Below, piece after piece: positions 34,528 to 43,796 of a stretch of 64,000 nucleotides of DNA. How positions within the stretch are numbered: position 1 is the stretch's first letter; every line of letters begins with the position of its first letter. The stretch spans positions 62,001 through 126,000 of the forward strand of contig JADJMH010000034.1 in NCBI GenBank assembly GCA_016709675.1. Reading direction: 5' to 3'. The stretch comes from Candidatus Accumulibacter proximus (lineage in GTDB: Bacteria > Pseudomonadota > Gammaproteobacteria > Burkholderiales > Rhodocyclaceae). The notes beneath the pieces are model-generated. The model was not told the origin of the DNA and searched no databases. It saw only the letters and a list, made by a program, of their open reading frames with translations. A program made the translations under genes and the position numbers.

Positions 34528-35594
34528 TGGATACCCTGATCGAGCAGTGGGCGGCACGCATCACCGAGGCCGCCAACGCCGGCGGCAGGCTGGCCATTCG
34601 CGGTGGCGGCAGCAAGGCATTCTACGGTGGTCCGGAACACGGCGAGCCCTTCGAAGTCGGCGGCTATCGCGGCATCGTAGCCTACGAACCGACCGAACTG
34701 GTGGTCACCGCGCGTGCCGGAACATCGCTCGCCGAACTGGCTGCGACGCTGGCCGAAAAGGGGCAGTGGCTGGCGTTCGAGCCGCCTTATTTCGGGCCGG
34801 CAGCGACGGTTGGCGGCATGCTGGCCAGTGGCCTGTCGGGGCCACGCAGGCAGGCGGTGGGGGCGGTCCGCGATTTCGTCCTGGGGGTGAAATTGTTGAA
34901 CGGCCTTGGCGAGGTGCTCTCGTTCGGCGGCCAGGTGATGAAGAACGTGGCCGGCTACGATGTCCCGCGGCTGATCGCTGGCAGCCTCGGCACGCTTGGC
35001 GTGGTCCTCGAGGTGTCGCTGAAGGTGTTGCCGTTGCCGGTGGCCGAGAAGAGCCTGCGTTTCGCGCTCGATGAGGCCACTGCGCTGCAGAAGCTCAACC
35101 AGTGGGGGGGCCGGCCATTGCCGATCTCGGCGTCGGCCTGGCATGCAGGGGTATTGACGCTGCGCCTGTCGGGGGCGGCGGCGGCGGTCGCTGCCGCGCA
35201 GCGGACGCTCGCCGGAGAGTCTCTGGACGACGCAGAGGCGGCTGCCTTCTGGTTTTCTTTGCGCGAACAGAGGCACGCGTTTTTCGCCGGCCATGCGCCG
35301 CTGTGGCGGCTGTCGCTGCCTTCGGTGGCGCCACCACAGGCGCTCGGGCCGACGCTCATCGAATGGGGCGGCGCGCAGCGCTGGCTGCGCGCAGACGATG
35401 CGCCGGCCATCCGCGCGGCGGCGACACAAGCCGGTGGCCATGCAACGCTGTTCCGCGCTGACGACACCCTGAAGACCGCGGTCGGCGTTTTCCAGCCGTT
35501 GACCGAGCCGCTGGCGCGGATTCATCGCAATCTGAAGCACGCCTTCGACCCGCAGGCGGTATTCAACCCCGGCCGGCTCTATCCCGGACTCTGA
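34527..35594 (+). CDS. glcE: Glycolate oxidase, FAD-binding subunit GlcE
   Basis: 355 residues from the ATG at 34527, sharing TGATG with the glcD stop. It has the PCMH FAD-binding fold but is shorter than GlcD: GGRLAIRGGGSKAFYG, PYFGPAATVGGMLASGLSGP and VMKNVAGYDVPRLIAGSLGT. The end, FDPQAVFNPGRLYPGL, is the conserved terminus of GlcE. It is the second subunit of glycolate dehydrogenase. Confidence 0.94.
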   Translation: MDTLIEQWAARITEAANAGGRLAIRGGGSKAFYGGPEHGEPFEVGGYRGIVAYEPTELVVTARAGTSLAELAATLAEKGQWLAFEPPYFGPAATVGGMLASGLSGPRRQAVGAVRDFVLGVKLLNGLGEVLSFGGQVMKNVAGYDVPRLIAGSLGTLGVVLEVSLKVLPLPVAEKSLRFALDEATALQKLNQWGGRPLPISASAWHAGVLTLRLSGAAAAVAAAQRTLAGESLDDAEAAAFWFSLREQRHAFFAGHAPLWRLSLPSVAPPQALGPTLIEWGGAQRWLRADDAPAIRAAATQAGGHATLFRADDTLKTAVGVFQPLTEPLARIHRNLKHAFDPQAVFNPGRLYPGL

Positions 35595-35607
35595 AAGTTC
35601 GCTGACC

Positions 35608-36861
35608 ATGCAAACCAATCTGGCTGATTTCATCAAGGACACGGCCGCCGGGCGCGAGGCGGATGCGATTCTGCGTAGCTGCGTGCACTGCGGCTTCTGT
35701 ACCGCCACCTGCCCAACCTTCCAGTTGCTCGGCGACGAACTCGACGGGCCGCGCGGTCGCATCTATCTGATCAAGCAGATGCTCGAAGGGCAGCCAGTCA
35801 CGCAAAGGACGCAGCTGCATCTCGATCGCTGTCTGAGTTGCCGGGCCTGCGAGACGACCTGTCCGTCCGGCGTCAAGTATCACCGTCTGCTCGAGATCGG
35901 GCGCGAGGTGCTTGAACAGCGGGTGCCGCGTTCGCTGGCCAGCCGGGCGACGCGCTTCCTGCTCTGCGAGGCGCTGCCGCGCAACTGGATCTTCAAGCCG
36001 GCGGTGCGGATTGGCCAACTGGTGCGGCCGCTGTTGCCGGCGGCGCTGGCCGACAAGGTGCCGATGGCCGCTGGTGGTGTCAGCCTTCCCTGGCCGCAGC
36101 GGGCCGGGCACAAGCGACGGATGATTGCACTCGCCGGCTGTGTGCAGCCGACCCTGACGCCGAACACCAATGCCGCGACGGCACGCGTGCTCGACCGGCT
36201 CGGTATCGAATTGATCGAGGTACCGGGTGCCGCTTGTTGTGGCGCCCTGCGTTATCACCTGCAGGCGCAGGAAAAAGCGCTCGACGACATGCGGCAGGTC
36301 ATCGACGCCTGGTGGCCGCAGGTCGAGAGGGGGCAGGTCGAAGGCTTCGTGATGACTGCATCGGGTTGCGGCGAGCATGTACGGGTGTATGGCGAATTGC
36401 TGAAAGATGATCCGGCCTATGCCAAGAAGGCGGCGCGGATTGCGGCCCTGACGCGCGATGCCTCGGAGGTGCTTGCCGCCGAGCAGGATCGCCTGGTCGA
36501 GTTGCTGCGCCGGGCCACCGTCGGTACTGGCCAGCGGGTGGCCTTTCATTCGCCGTGCACCTTGCAGCATGCGCAGAAGATCCGCGGGGTCGTCGAGGCG
36601 CTGCTGGTGGCTGCCGGTTACCAGCTGTCGCCGGTGGCCGATCCGCACCTGTGCTGTGGTTCGGCGGGCACCTATTCGATCAGCCAGCCGGTGCTGGCGA
36701 CGCAGTTGCGCGACAACAAGCTGGCGGCCATGGCGGCTGGTTCGCCGGCGGTGCTGGTGACCGCCAACATCGGCTGCCAGACGCACCTGCAGGGAGGCAG
36801 CACGATGCCGGTGCGGCACTGGATCGAGCTGATCGACGAGCGCTTGCGCGCGGCTTCCTGA
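35608..36861 (+). CDS. glcF: Glycolate oxidase, iron-sulfur subunit GlcF
   Basis: 417 residues. Two 4Fe-4S motifs, CVHCGFCTATCP (about 25) and CLSCRACETTCP (about 75), are followed by two cysteine-rich CCG domains (CCGALRYHLQAQEKALDDM with GCGEHVRVYG, and HSPCTLQHAQKIRG with LCCGSAGTYSISQP). It passes electrons from the GlcDE flavins to the quinone pool. The gene starts 13 bases after glcE. The operon lacks glcG, glcB and glcA in this window. Confidence 0.95.
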   Translation: MQTNLADFIKDTAAGREADAILRSCVHCGFCTATCPTFQLLGDELDGPRGRIYLIKQMLEGQPVTQRTQLHLDRCLSCRACETTCPSGVKYHRLLEIGREVLEQRVPRSLASRATRFLLCEALPRNWIFKPAVRIGQLVRPLLPAALADKVPMAAGGVSLPWPQRAGHKRRMIALAGCVQPTLTPNTNAATARVLDRLGIELIEVPGAACCGALRYHLQAQEKALDDMRQVIDAWWPQVERGQVEGFVMTASGCGEHVRVYGELLKDDPAYAKKAARIAALTRDASEVLAAEQDRLVELLRRATVGTGQRVAFHSPCTLQHAQKIRGVVEALLVAAGYQLSPVADPHLCCGSAGTYSISQPVLATQLRDNKLAAMAAGSPAVLVTANIGCQTHLQGGSTMPVRHWIELIDERLRAAS

Positions 36862-36890
36862 CCCGTACCGGCAAGGCAAGCAGGGGCGCG

Positions 36891-37907
36891 ATGGAGATTG
36901 GTCGTCAGGGGTGCAATGATGAGGTGCTTGGCCGCACCTTCGATTCGCCGGTTCCCGAGCACTTCAACATCGCGGTCGACGTTTGCGGCCGCTGGGCCGA
37001 TGACCGCAGCCGCTTCGCGATGTACTACGAGGACGAGGAAGGCTTTACCTCGGCCCATACCTTCTGGGACATCCAGCGCGCGGCGAACCGCCTGTCCAAT
37101 GTGCTGGCCGCACTTGGCACGCTGCCTGGTGACCGGGTGGCAATCCTCCTGCCGCAATGCCCGGAAGCCGCGATCGCGCAGATCGCCATCTACCAGATGG
37201 GCGCTGTCGCCGTACCGTTGTCGCAACGCCTGGGTCCGGATGCGCTCGCGTACCGGCTCGGCGATTCGGGGACACACCTGGCGATTGTCGATCAAACGAC
37301 GCAGGCCAGGTTGCTGCCACTTCGCCAGCAACTGCCCGAGCTGCGGCACCTGCTCGGCGTCGGTGGTGCTACCGGCGACGGTGTCAGGCGGTGGGCGGAA
37401 GTGCTGGCGCATGCCTCGCCACGCTACTCGCCGGCAGCCACCGTGGCCAGCGACCCGGCAATGATCCTCTACGGCAACCGCACGACCGGGATGCCGAAGT
37501 GTACGTTGATGGCACACGGCGTGCTGCTTGGCCGGATCGGTGGCTACGTCAGCTCACATGACTGTTTTCCGCAGCCGCGTGACCTGTTCTGGTCGCCGGC
37601 CGACTGGGCGTCGCCCGACGGTCTCTGGAATGGGCTGCTGCCAACTTGGCACTTCGGCGTGCCGTTGCTGGCGTACAAAGGGTGTTTCCATGCCGGCAAG
37701 GCGTTTTCCCTGATCGAGAAGTACGGGGTGCGCAACAGCTTTCTCCCGTCGACGAGCTTGAGGTCGATGATGGCGGCGGTACCCGAGCCGAGGGCGACTT
37801 ATGATCTGGATGTGCGCACGCTGGTCAGCGCCGGGCCGGTTGGTCAGGCGGTACTTGAGTGGGCCAGCGAGAAGCTCGGCGTCTCGATCCACGAAATGTG
37901 CGGGTAG
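36891..37907 (+). pseudogene. AMP-forming acyl-CoA synthetase, truncated and degenerate
   Basis: The ATG at 36891 opens an acyl-CoA synthetase N-terminal domain (VPEHFNIAVDVCGRWADDRS, LSNVLAALGTLPGDRVAILL, LLPTWHFGVPLLAYKG). The frame ends in TAG at 37905 exactly where the family has GQTE: the sequence reads HEMCG-stop-TEINASFG. The ATP-binding signature, usually TSGTTGxPK, reads YGNRTTGMPK, and the SAGEAVG-like motif is one residue short. The C-terminal domain, about 200 residues, is absent because coding sense fades after about 37960. It lies 29 bases after glcF and would be co-transcribed. It is probably an inactive relic. Confidence 0.82.
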
Positions 37908-38058
37908 ACCGAGATTAACGCCTCGTTCGGCACCCTGCGAGACGCCGAAAGCGATAGAATTTGTCGTCGCTGGGCCAATGACCGCCACCGCCGGGAGTCA
38001 GCGGCGGGTATTGCGTGTCAATAGAATGGACGAGACCGGGTGTGCCGGGAGGGATGGT

Positions 38059-38361
38059 ATGAGCGAACAGTCTGAGGTGGCCACTCGCGTGACCGGGGAG
38101 CGACGGCATAACCTGCCTCTGCGCTCGGCTTTTGATGATGCCTTCGTGATGATCGAGCCGTTCTTCGACCCCGAGCAGGGCTGGGCCGGGCAGTCACTCG
38201 AGCATCTGGCGTATCGCATCGTGCGCGAGAATTTTCCTCTGCTGAGTGCCGAGGAGGTGCATCTCGTGGTGGTTGCCGCGCACCGGGTTTATATCGAACG
38301 TTATCCGGACCGGAGTGATCATCTGCCGCGGCCGGACGAACTGCGGCAGGTTACCCTCTGA
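38059..38361 (+). CDS. Small hypothetical protein, 100 residues
   Basis: The ATG at 38059 has GGGAGGGA just upstream; an in-frame ATG at 38026 is possible. The protein is soluble and acidic, with FDDAFVMIEPFFDPEQGWAG and EHLAYRIVRENFPLLSAEEV as the most structured parts. No known family was recognised. It lies 97 bases before the PP2C gene on the same strand and could share a transcript with it. Confidence 0.6.
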   Translation: MSEQSEVATRVTGERRHNLPLRSAFDDAFVMIEPFFDPEQGWAGQSLEHLAYRIVRENFPLLSAEEVHLVVVAAHRVYIERYPDRSDHLPRPDELRQVTL

Positions 38362-38457
38362 ACAGCATGCGACCACATCTGGCAGAGACCGCGGCCGGCC
38401 GCCAGCCAGCCGTGTCCACGGCTGCTGATGGCGCGCGGCCACGGAGACAGCCAGACG

Positions 38458-39216
38458 ATGCCGATTTCAGTTGATGCCTGTGTCGCCCAGCATCAGGGTG
38501 ATCGCCGCGAGCAGCAGGACCGGGTGGCCATCCTGCCGCATCCGCGAGGCGGCGGTGTCGTGCTGGCCGTGGTGGCGGATGGCATGGGTGGCCATACCGG
38601 TGGGGTCATTGCCGCGCAGCAGGTGATCCATACTGCCAGCAACAATCTCGAAGGATTTTCAGCGCGCACTGAATCGGCACGCAACTTGCTGGAGTCATGC
38701 ATCAATGAAGCGCACGTGTTGATCAAGGCATCGCGTTTCATGAACGAGAAGGATCCGCACAGCACCGTCGTGATGCTGCTGTTGCAGCCTGGAAAGGTGA
38801 GCTGGGCGCACTGCGGGGACAGCCGCCTGTACCGTTTTCGTGGCGACAGCCTAGTTTTTCGCAGCACCGATCATTCCTACGTCGAACAACTCGTCGTACA
38901 GGGCAGGATCACGCCCGAGCAGGCACTCGTTCATCCTAACCGGAACATTCTGTTGACCTCGCTCGGTGGCGTTGACGCGCCCAAGATCGCCTTCGGCGAA
39001 GCCGAGGGCCTGCAGCCGGGGGATACTTTTCTGCTTTGCTCGGATGGCCTCTGGGCCTATTTCACCGATCAGGAACTGGCGTGGGTGATCAATGGCTCGG
39101 CTTCGGCGCGCGAAGCATCCGAGTTGCTGATCGGCCGGGCGCGGGCGATGGGCAATGGCGATGGCGACAACATCTCGATCGCGATCCTGAAACTGGTTGA
39201 GGTGCCGCCCGCCTAG
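38458..39216 (+). CDS. PP2C-type serine/threonine protein phosphatase
   Basis: 252 residues from the ATG at 38458. Metal-binding PP2C motifs are QQDRVAILPHPRGGGVVLAV with ADGMGGHTGG (about 25-50), SWAHCGDSRLYRFRGD, LLCSDGLWAYFTDQEL and GDGDNISIAIL. It covers only the catalytic domain, like Stp1/PppA. It would reverse Ser/Thr phosphorylation; the cognate kinase is not nearby. Confidence 0.92.
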   Translation: MPISVDACVAQHQGDRREQQDRVAILPHPRGGGVVLAVVADGMGGHTGGVIAAQQVIHTASNNLEGFSARTESARNLLESCINEAHVLIKASRFMNEKDPHSTVVMLLLQPGKVSWAHCGDSRLYRFRGDSLVFRSTDHSYVEQLVVQGRITPEQALVHPNRNILLTSLGGVDAPKIAFGEAEGLQPGDTFLLCSDGLWAYFTDQELAWVINGSASAREASELLIGRARAMGNGDGDNISIAILKLVEVPPA

Positions 39217-39240
39217 CCGGCGGCCGCGGCAAGGTCCGTC

Positions 39241-40716
39241 CTACTTTCGTCCCAGCCCGCCAAGCAGTGCCGCCACCGGTCGGAGAGGCTTGTGCGGGTG
39301 TTCGTGGCGGACGAGCGCTTTTTCACCGTTGCTGTCGACCGCGGCGGTGACCGGATGCGGTTGCGCGCTCTCGTAAGGCTTGCTGAAATCGAAACCGTCG
39401 GCGGCGATGTGTGACGGACGGCCACCACCGTGCCTATGGGCGCTTTCGCGCTGAGCGCCGCGGTTCGCCGTGCGCTCGCCGGGGGGTGACGCCAATGGCG
39501 CCAGGACGGGTGGCGGTGCCGCAGGCCGGCGGTGTTGAGCGCGCTTGTCGCCGGGCGGGTAGGTATAGTTGTATTCCGGTTCGAAGCCGGGAACTGCGAC
39601 CTGTTCGACCTGAATCCTGATCAGCTTTTCAATCTCGACCAGATACTGGACCTCGCTCGCCGAAACCAGCGAGATCGCCGTGCCCGGCTTGCCGGCACGG
39701 CCCGTGCGTCCGATACGGTGGATGTAGTCTTCCGGTGTTCGCGGTAGTTCAAAGTTGATTACGTGTGGCAGCTCGTCGATATCGAGGCCGCGAGCGGCGA
39801 CGTCGGTGGCGACCAGAACCAGGACCGAACCCTCCTTGAAGGCTTCGAGCGCCTTCAGCCGCTCCTGCTGGCTCTTGTCGCCATGGATCGAGTCCGCGGC
39901 GATTCCCGCTCGCTGCAGTTCGCGCGCCAATCGGTTGGTTTCAATCTTCGTCCGGGTGAAGACCAGCACCTGATTGAAGTCGGCCGACTTCAGCAGCTTG
40001 ACCAGCAGCGCCCGCTTGGCCTCGGCAGCGACTGGATGGACGCGGTGGGTGATCGTGTCGGACACAGTATTGCGCTTGGCGACTTCGATCAACACCGGCG
40101 ACTTGAGCATGCCGTCGGCCAGCTTCTTGATCTCTTCCGAGAACGTCGCCGAGAACAGCAGACTCTGCCGCTGCCTGGGCAGCAGGTTGATGATGCGCGT
40201 GACGTCGGGGATGAAGCCCATGTCCAGCATGCGATCCGCCTCGTCGAGCACGAGCGCCTGCACGCTGGCGAAATTGAGGCACTTCTGCTCGACCAGGTCG
40301 AGCAGTCGGCCGGGAGTGGCGACCAGCACCTCGATGCCGCAGCGGATCTCGGCGATCTGCGGCTTGATGTCGACGCCACCAAAAACGCAACAGCTCCTGA
40401 TCGGAACATGCCTGCTGTACGTCTTCACCGATTCGTGCACCTGGATTGCCAGTTCGCGCGTTGGCGCCAGCATGAGCACGCGAACCGGGTGGCGAGCGGG
40501 AGACGGGCTCGGGCTGGCGAAGGGAAGGATGCGCTGCAGCAGCGGCAGCGTGAAGGCGGCCGTCTTGCCGGTACCGGTCTGCGCGCCACCCATCAGATCC
40601 TGACCCGCAAGAATGATGGGTATCGCCTGCGCCTGGATCGGGGTCGGCTCCGCGTAGCCCTGGTCGGCAACGGCTTTCAGCAGGTCGGGCGCCAGGCCGA
40701 GTTCATCAAAACGCAT
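39241..40716 (-). CDS. rhlE: DEAD-box ATP-dependent RNA helicase, RhlE type
   Basis: 491 residues from the ATG at 40716 (MRFDELGLAPDLLKAVADQG); a TTG five codons upstream is less likely. Motifs in order: Q motif (YAEPTPIQAQAIP), AQTGTGKT, PTRELA, TPGRLLD, DEAD, SAT, TDVAARGLD and HRIGRTGRAG. After about residue 385 a Pro/Ala/His-rich basic tail follows, typical of RhlE. It remodels RNA during ribosome assembly or decay. Confidence 0.92.
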   Translation of the reverse strand: MRFDELGLAPDLLKAVADQGYAEPTPIQAQAIPIILAGQDLMGGAQTGTGKTAAFTLPLLQRILPFASPSPSPARHPVRVLMLAPTRELAIQVHESVKTYSRHVPIRSCCVFGGVDIKPQIAEIRCGIEVLVATPGRLLDLVEQKCLNFASVQALVLDEADRMLDMGFIPDVTRIINLLPRQRQSLLFSATFSEEIKKLADGMLKSPVLIEVAKRNTVSDTITHRVHPVAAEAKRALLVKLLKSADFNQVLVFTRTKIETNRLARELQRAGIAADSIHGDKSQQERLKALEAFKEGSVLVLVATDVAARGLDIDELPHVINFELPRTPEDYIHRIGRTGRAGKPGTAISLVSASEVQYLVEIEKLIRIQVEQVAVPGFEPEYNYTYPPGDKRAQHRRPAAPPPVLAPLASPPGERTANRGAQRESAHRHGGGRPSHIAADGFDFSKPYESAQPHPVTAAVDSNGEKALVRHEHPHKPLRPVAALLGGLGRK

Positions 40717-41040
40717 AGGCGAAGCCTTCAAAATTAGCCAAAACAGTCAAGAATCAATCTCATATGAGCCATGATTATACATCGATCGGGCCCCTCCGCT
40801 GCTTGCCAATCCCGCTCAGGCGGCCCGCGACGGTCTCTGCGTCGGCCCGAAGCAGCCGGCAGCGACGTTTGCTGGCCGGCGGTGGCGAGCCATGACCCGA
40901 TCAACACGGTGAAGGAAGCATGCAAGAGGGAGGTTCCTTGGCCGAAGCACCTTGCAGGTGTCGGAAGTGTGCCTCGGCACCATGACCGCCACTTGCGGAA
41001 TACCAATCCGGCGCCGCCCTGAGTCAGGGAAAGCTCGCCG
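40717..41040 (-). other. Intergenic region (324 bases) upstream of rhlE
   Basis: It lies between rhlE and the lipoprotein gene, both on the minus strand. On the minus strand a TATAAT-like element lies near 40775 and a TCATATGA palindrome near 40760, but no matching -35 was found. No gene was recognised. Confidence 0.3.
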
Positions 41041-41418
41041 CTATTGCTTTGGCGCTGCTTTCTGGTCTGTCCTGGCCTCTGATGCAGACTCCTCGGTGAC
41101 CGTCGGCGTCCTTTTCCTGGAGCCCGGAGGCTGTGGTGGTGGCAGTTGCGGCTCGACCGTTTCCAGTTTGTTGTCGCGCATGTAGGCATCCATGTCACGC
41201 CAGCCCTGGTAGATCGATGCCTTGGACAGCCATGAATAGATCGAATAGCAGTCTTCTATCGCGCGCCCTGACTGGCGGCAGGCACTGCCGACCGCCTGCC
41301 CCTCGGCGTCCAGGCGGGCGGCCTTGACCGCCGGAGCCTCGATTCCCAGTTTTTGCTGGATGAGGTCGCAGCCGGAGAGACCGAGCAGCAGGGCGCTGAC
41401 AATCAGGAGTGCGCGCAT
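41041..41418 (-). CDS. Small predicted lipoprotein
   Basis: 125 residues from the ATG at 41418. The signal peptide ends in a lipobox (MRALLIVSALLLGLSGC), so maturation at Cys 17 is expected. The mature part contains two Cys (GSACRQSGRAIEDCYSIY) that may form a disulfide, then a Trp/Tyr-rich stretch (WRDMDAYMRDNKLETVEP) and a Pro/Lys-rich disordered tail. The family appears common in betaproteobacteria but no function is known to me. Confidence 0.75.
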   Translation of the reverse strand: MRALLIVSALLLGLSGCDLIQQKLGIEAPAVKAARLDAEGQAVGSACRQSGRAIEDCYSIYSWLSKASIYQGWRDMDAYMRDNKLETVEPQLPPPQPPGSRKRTPTVTEESASEARTDQKAAPKQ

Positions 41419-41595
41419 CGGCTTCAGTACCTGGTCAAACACGATGTTCCTGGGGAAAGGGGATCGGAAGCCACATTGTAAACACAATCAGGCGAAACCG
41501 CGGGGCGCCGTTCGCCGGTGCAGATTGGACAACCTGAGCGATGGGCGTCGGCTGCCGCTATAATCAGAACTTTTTTCCGACTGCAAAGGATTGCC

Positions 41596-42888
41596 ATGCA
41601 TTTGCGCAAAATTCTCCCGGCCCTGCTGGCGGTTGCACTCGCCGCGCCCTTTTCTTCATTGACGGCTGCGGCACCGACAGAAATCGAGCTTTCGCATCAA
41701 CTCGACGAGGAACGCGCCGAGCGCCTCGAGAAGCTGGTCGAGCGTTTCAACTCGCGGCAGAAGGACACCCTGGTCAAGGTGGTGCGCCGCGTCCAGGGCG
41801 ATGCGCCGAAGGACCTTTACCTGGTGACACGCGAGGAGCAGGCGCGTTTCATCGCCGCCAAAGGCGCTTTCAGACCGCTGCACCAGGTGATGAAGGAAGA
41901 GAATGTGCCCTTTGACGGCGGCAAGCTGGCGCCCGAGCTGCGTGTCGGCCTCGCCGATGCGCAAGGGAATCTGATTGCGCTGCCGATCGGCCTGTCGACT
42001 CCCGTTCTCTTCATCAACAAGGCCGCTTTCCGCAAGGCCGGTCTTGACCCGGAAAAGCCGCCGAAGACCTGGGCCGAAATGCAGGTGGCGGCTGACAAGC
42101 TGTTCGACTCCGGCAGCACCTGTCCGTACACCACCTCGTGGCCAGCCTGGGTGCATATCGACAACCTGAGTTCCTGGCATGGCGTCGAGGTCGCGGACGC
42201 GAAGGGCAAGCTGAACTTCAATGGTCTGGTTCAGGTCAAGCACACGGCGATGCTGACCACCTGGGCAAAGGCCAGGTTCTTCGTCGCTTTCGGTCGTCGC
42301 GACGAGGCAGACAACCGCTTCGCCGCCGGCGAGTGCGGCATGCTGACCAGTTCGTCTTCACTCAGTGGCGCGCTGCGTGATAGCCGCAAGCTGGAGATCG
42401 GTGTTGCGTCGCTGCCGTATCACGACGATGTGCAGGGCGCGCCGAAGCAGACGCTGGCGGGGGGCTACTCGTTGTGGGTGGGCGGCGGTCAGAAGCCGGC
42501 CGAGTACAAGGGGGTGGCGCAGTTTGTCAGTTTCCTGCTGGAACCCGACCTGCAGGTGGAGCTCACCGCCGCGTCAGGCTTCCTGCCAATGACGTCGGCT
42601 GCCCGTGCCGCGGCGGGCAGCAAGCTGTTGAAAGCTGATGTCGCCGGCCTCAATGTCGCCTACGCGCAGCTGCAGGGCCCGGGCGCGCTGCGTGCACTGC
42701 GCGTTGCCGAGATCGAGAAGGTGCGGATCATCGTCGAAGAGGAACTCGAGGCAGCCTGGTCCGGCAAGACGCCAGCCAAGCAGGCGCTCGACATCGCTGT
42801 CGAGCGTGGCAACGTCATCCTGCACGCCGCACCGGCAGCGAAACCGGCAGCGCAGCGGACAGCCAAGCCGGCAGCGCCGAAGAAATGA
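41596..42888 (+). CDS. ugpB: UgpB-like extracellular substrate-binding protein
   Basis: 430 residues from the ATG at 41596, preceded by a TATAAT at 41559-41564. The signal peptide is RKILPALLAVALAAPFSSLT. The body is a family 1 solute-binding protein: ELSHQLDEERAERLEKLVER, IGLSTPVLFINKAAFRKAGL, FAAGECGMLTSSSSL, QTLAGGYSLWVGGGQKPAEY. It most resembles sn-glycerol-3-phosphate binding UgpB. The C-terminus has an Ala/Lys/Pro tail. It overlaps ugpQ by four bases, but no ugpA/E/C genes follow. Confidence 0.82.
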   Translation: MHLRKILPALLAVALAAPFSSLTAAAPTEIELSHQLDEERAERLEKLVERFNSRQKDTLVKVVRRVQGDAPKDLYLVTREEQARFIAAKGAFRPLHQVMKEENVPFDGGKLAPELRVGLADAQGNLIALPIGLSTPVLFINKAAFRKAGLDPEKPPKTWAEMQVAADKLFDSGSTCPYTTSWPAWVHIDNLSSWHGVEVADAKGKLNFNGLVQVKHTAMLTTWAKARFFVAFGRRDEADNRFAAGECGMLTSSSSLSGALRDSRKLEIGVASLPYHDDVQGAPKQTLAGGYSLWVGGGQKPAEYKGVAQFVSFLLEPDLQVELTAASGFLPMTSAARAAAGSKLLKADVAGLNVAYAQLQGPGALRALRVAEIEKVRIIVEEELEAAWSGKTPAKQALDIAVERGNVILHAAPAAKPAAQRTAKPAAPKK

Positions 42889-43628
42889 TAGCTCCGCAGC
42901 TCGGCTGGCCCCTGCCGCGCGTCTTCGCGCACCGCTGTGGCGGTGCGCTGGCGCCGGAGAACACCTTGGCCGGGCTGCGGATCGCCGCCCGGCTTGGCGT
43001 GCGGGCGGTCGAGTTTGATGTGATGCTGTCAGCCGATGGCTCGCCGTGGCTGCTGCACGACGAAACCCTGCTCCGGACGACTGACGGCTTCGGTCGGGTA
43101 GGCGAAACCCACGATGCGCAACTGCGCTGCCTCGACGCCGGTGCTCACCAGCATCCGGCGTTCGCCGGCGAGCCGGTGCCGACGTTGGAATCGGCCGCGT
43201 TCGCCTGTCGGCAACTGGGTTTGCTGGCCAACGTGGAGATCAAGCCGGCAGCCGGTTTCGAGGCGCTGGCCGGCGAGGTGGTTGCGCGCCGGGTGCGGGC
43301 GCTGTGGTCCGGCGAAGACCTGCCGCTGGTGTCGTCTTTCTCGGCAACGGCCCTGGCGGCGGCACGGGCGGCCGTGCCCGAATTGCCGCTCGGTTGCCTG
43401 TACGAACGTCCGCCGTCCGACTGGCTGGCGCGCGTCAGGCAGTTCAGGGCCGTGACCCTGCATTGTGATGCCGCGTTTGTTGACGACGAACTGCTGCGTG
43501 AAGCGCGCGACGGCGGCATCCCTGTCCTCTGCTACACGGTCAATGATCCATCAATCGCCGCCGCGCTTTGTCGGCGCGGCGTCGCGGCGGTGTTCAGCGA
43601 CCGCATCGACTGCCTGGTCGACGAGTAG
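42885..43628 (+). CDS. ugpQ: Glycerophosphodiester phosphodiesterase UgpQ
   Basis: 247 residues; ATG inside the ugpB stop. GDPD motifs: FAHRCGGALAPENTLAGL with the catalytic His, GVRAVEFDVMLSADGSPWLL with HDETLLRTTDG, VEIKPAAG and VLCYTVNDPSIAAALCRRGV with AVFSDRI. It has no signal peptide, so it should be cytoplasmic, as E. coli UgpQ. It releases glycerol 3-phosphate from glycerophosphodiesters. Coupling with ugpB supports glycerophosphodiester uptake. Confidence 0.93.
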   Translation: MIAPQLGWPLPRVFAHRCGGALAPENTLAGLRIAARLGVRAVEFDVMLSADGSPWLLHDETLLRTTDGFGRVGETHDAQLRCLDAGAHQHPAFAGEPVPTLESAAFACRQLGLLANVEIKPAAGFEALAGEVVARRVRALWSGEDLPLVSSFSATALAAARAAVPELPLGCLYERPPSDWLARVRQFRAVTLHCDAAFVDDELLREARDGGIPVLCYTVNDPSIAAALCRRGVAAVFSDRIDCLVDE

Positions 43629-43796
43629 CCTGGCCGGTCGCCGTCGAGCGGGCAGCGCCGGTCACTGTCGACTACCGATCGCGCCCGGAACTGCCGCGCT
43701 GAAGGCGCGGCGGCCGGGTGATTGACCGGTCGCGAATCCGACTTTCACGTTAGAATCGCAGCTCTTTGAACGAGCCCCGAACCGGGATGGACCACG

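Noticed and set aside
43721..43756. TTGACC and TAGAAT upstream of alaS as a promoter.
   Set aside because: The spacer is 23 bases, too long for a normal sigma-70 promoter.
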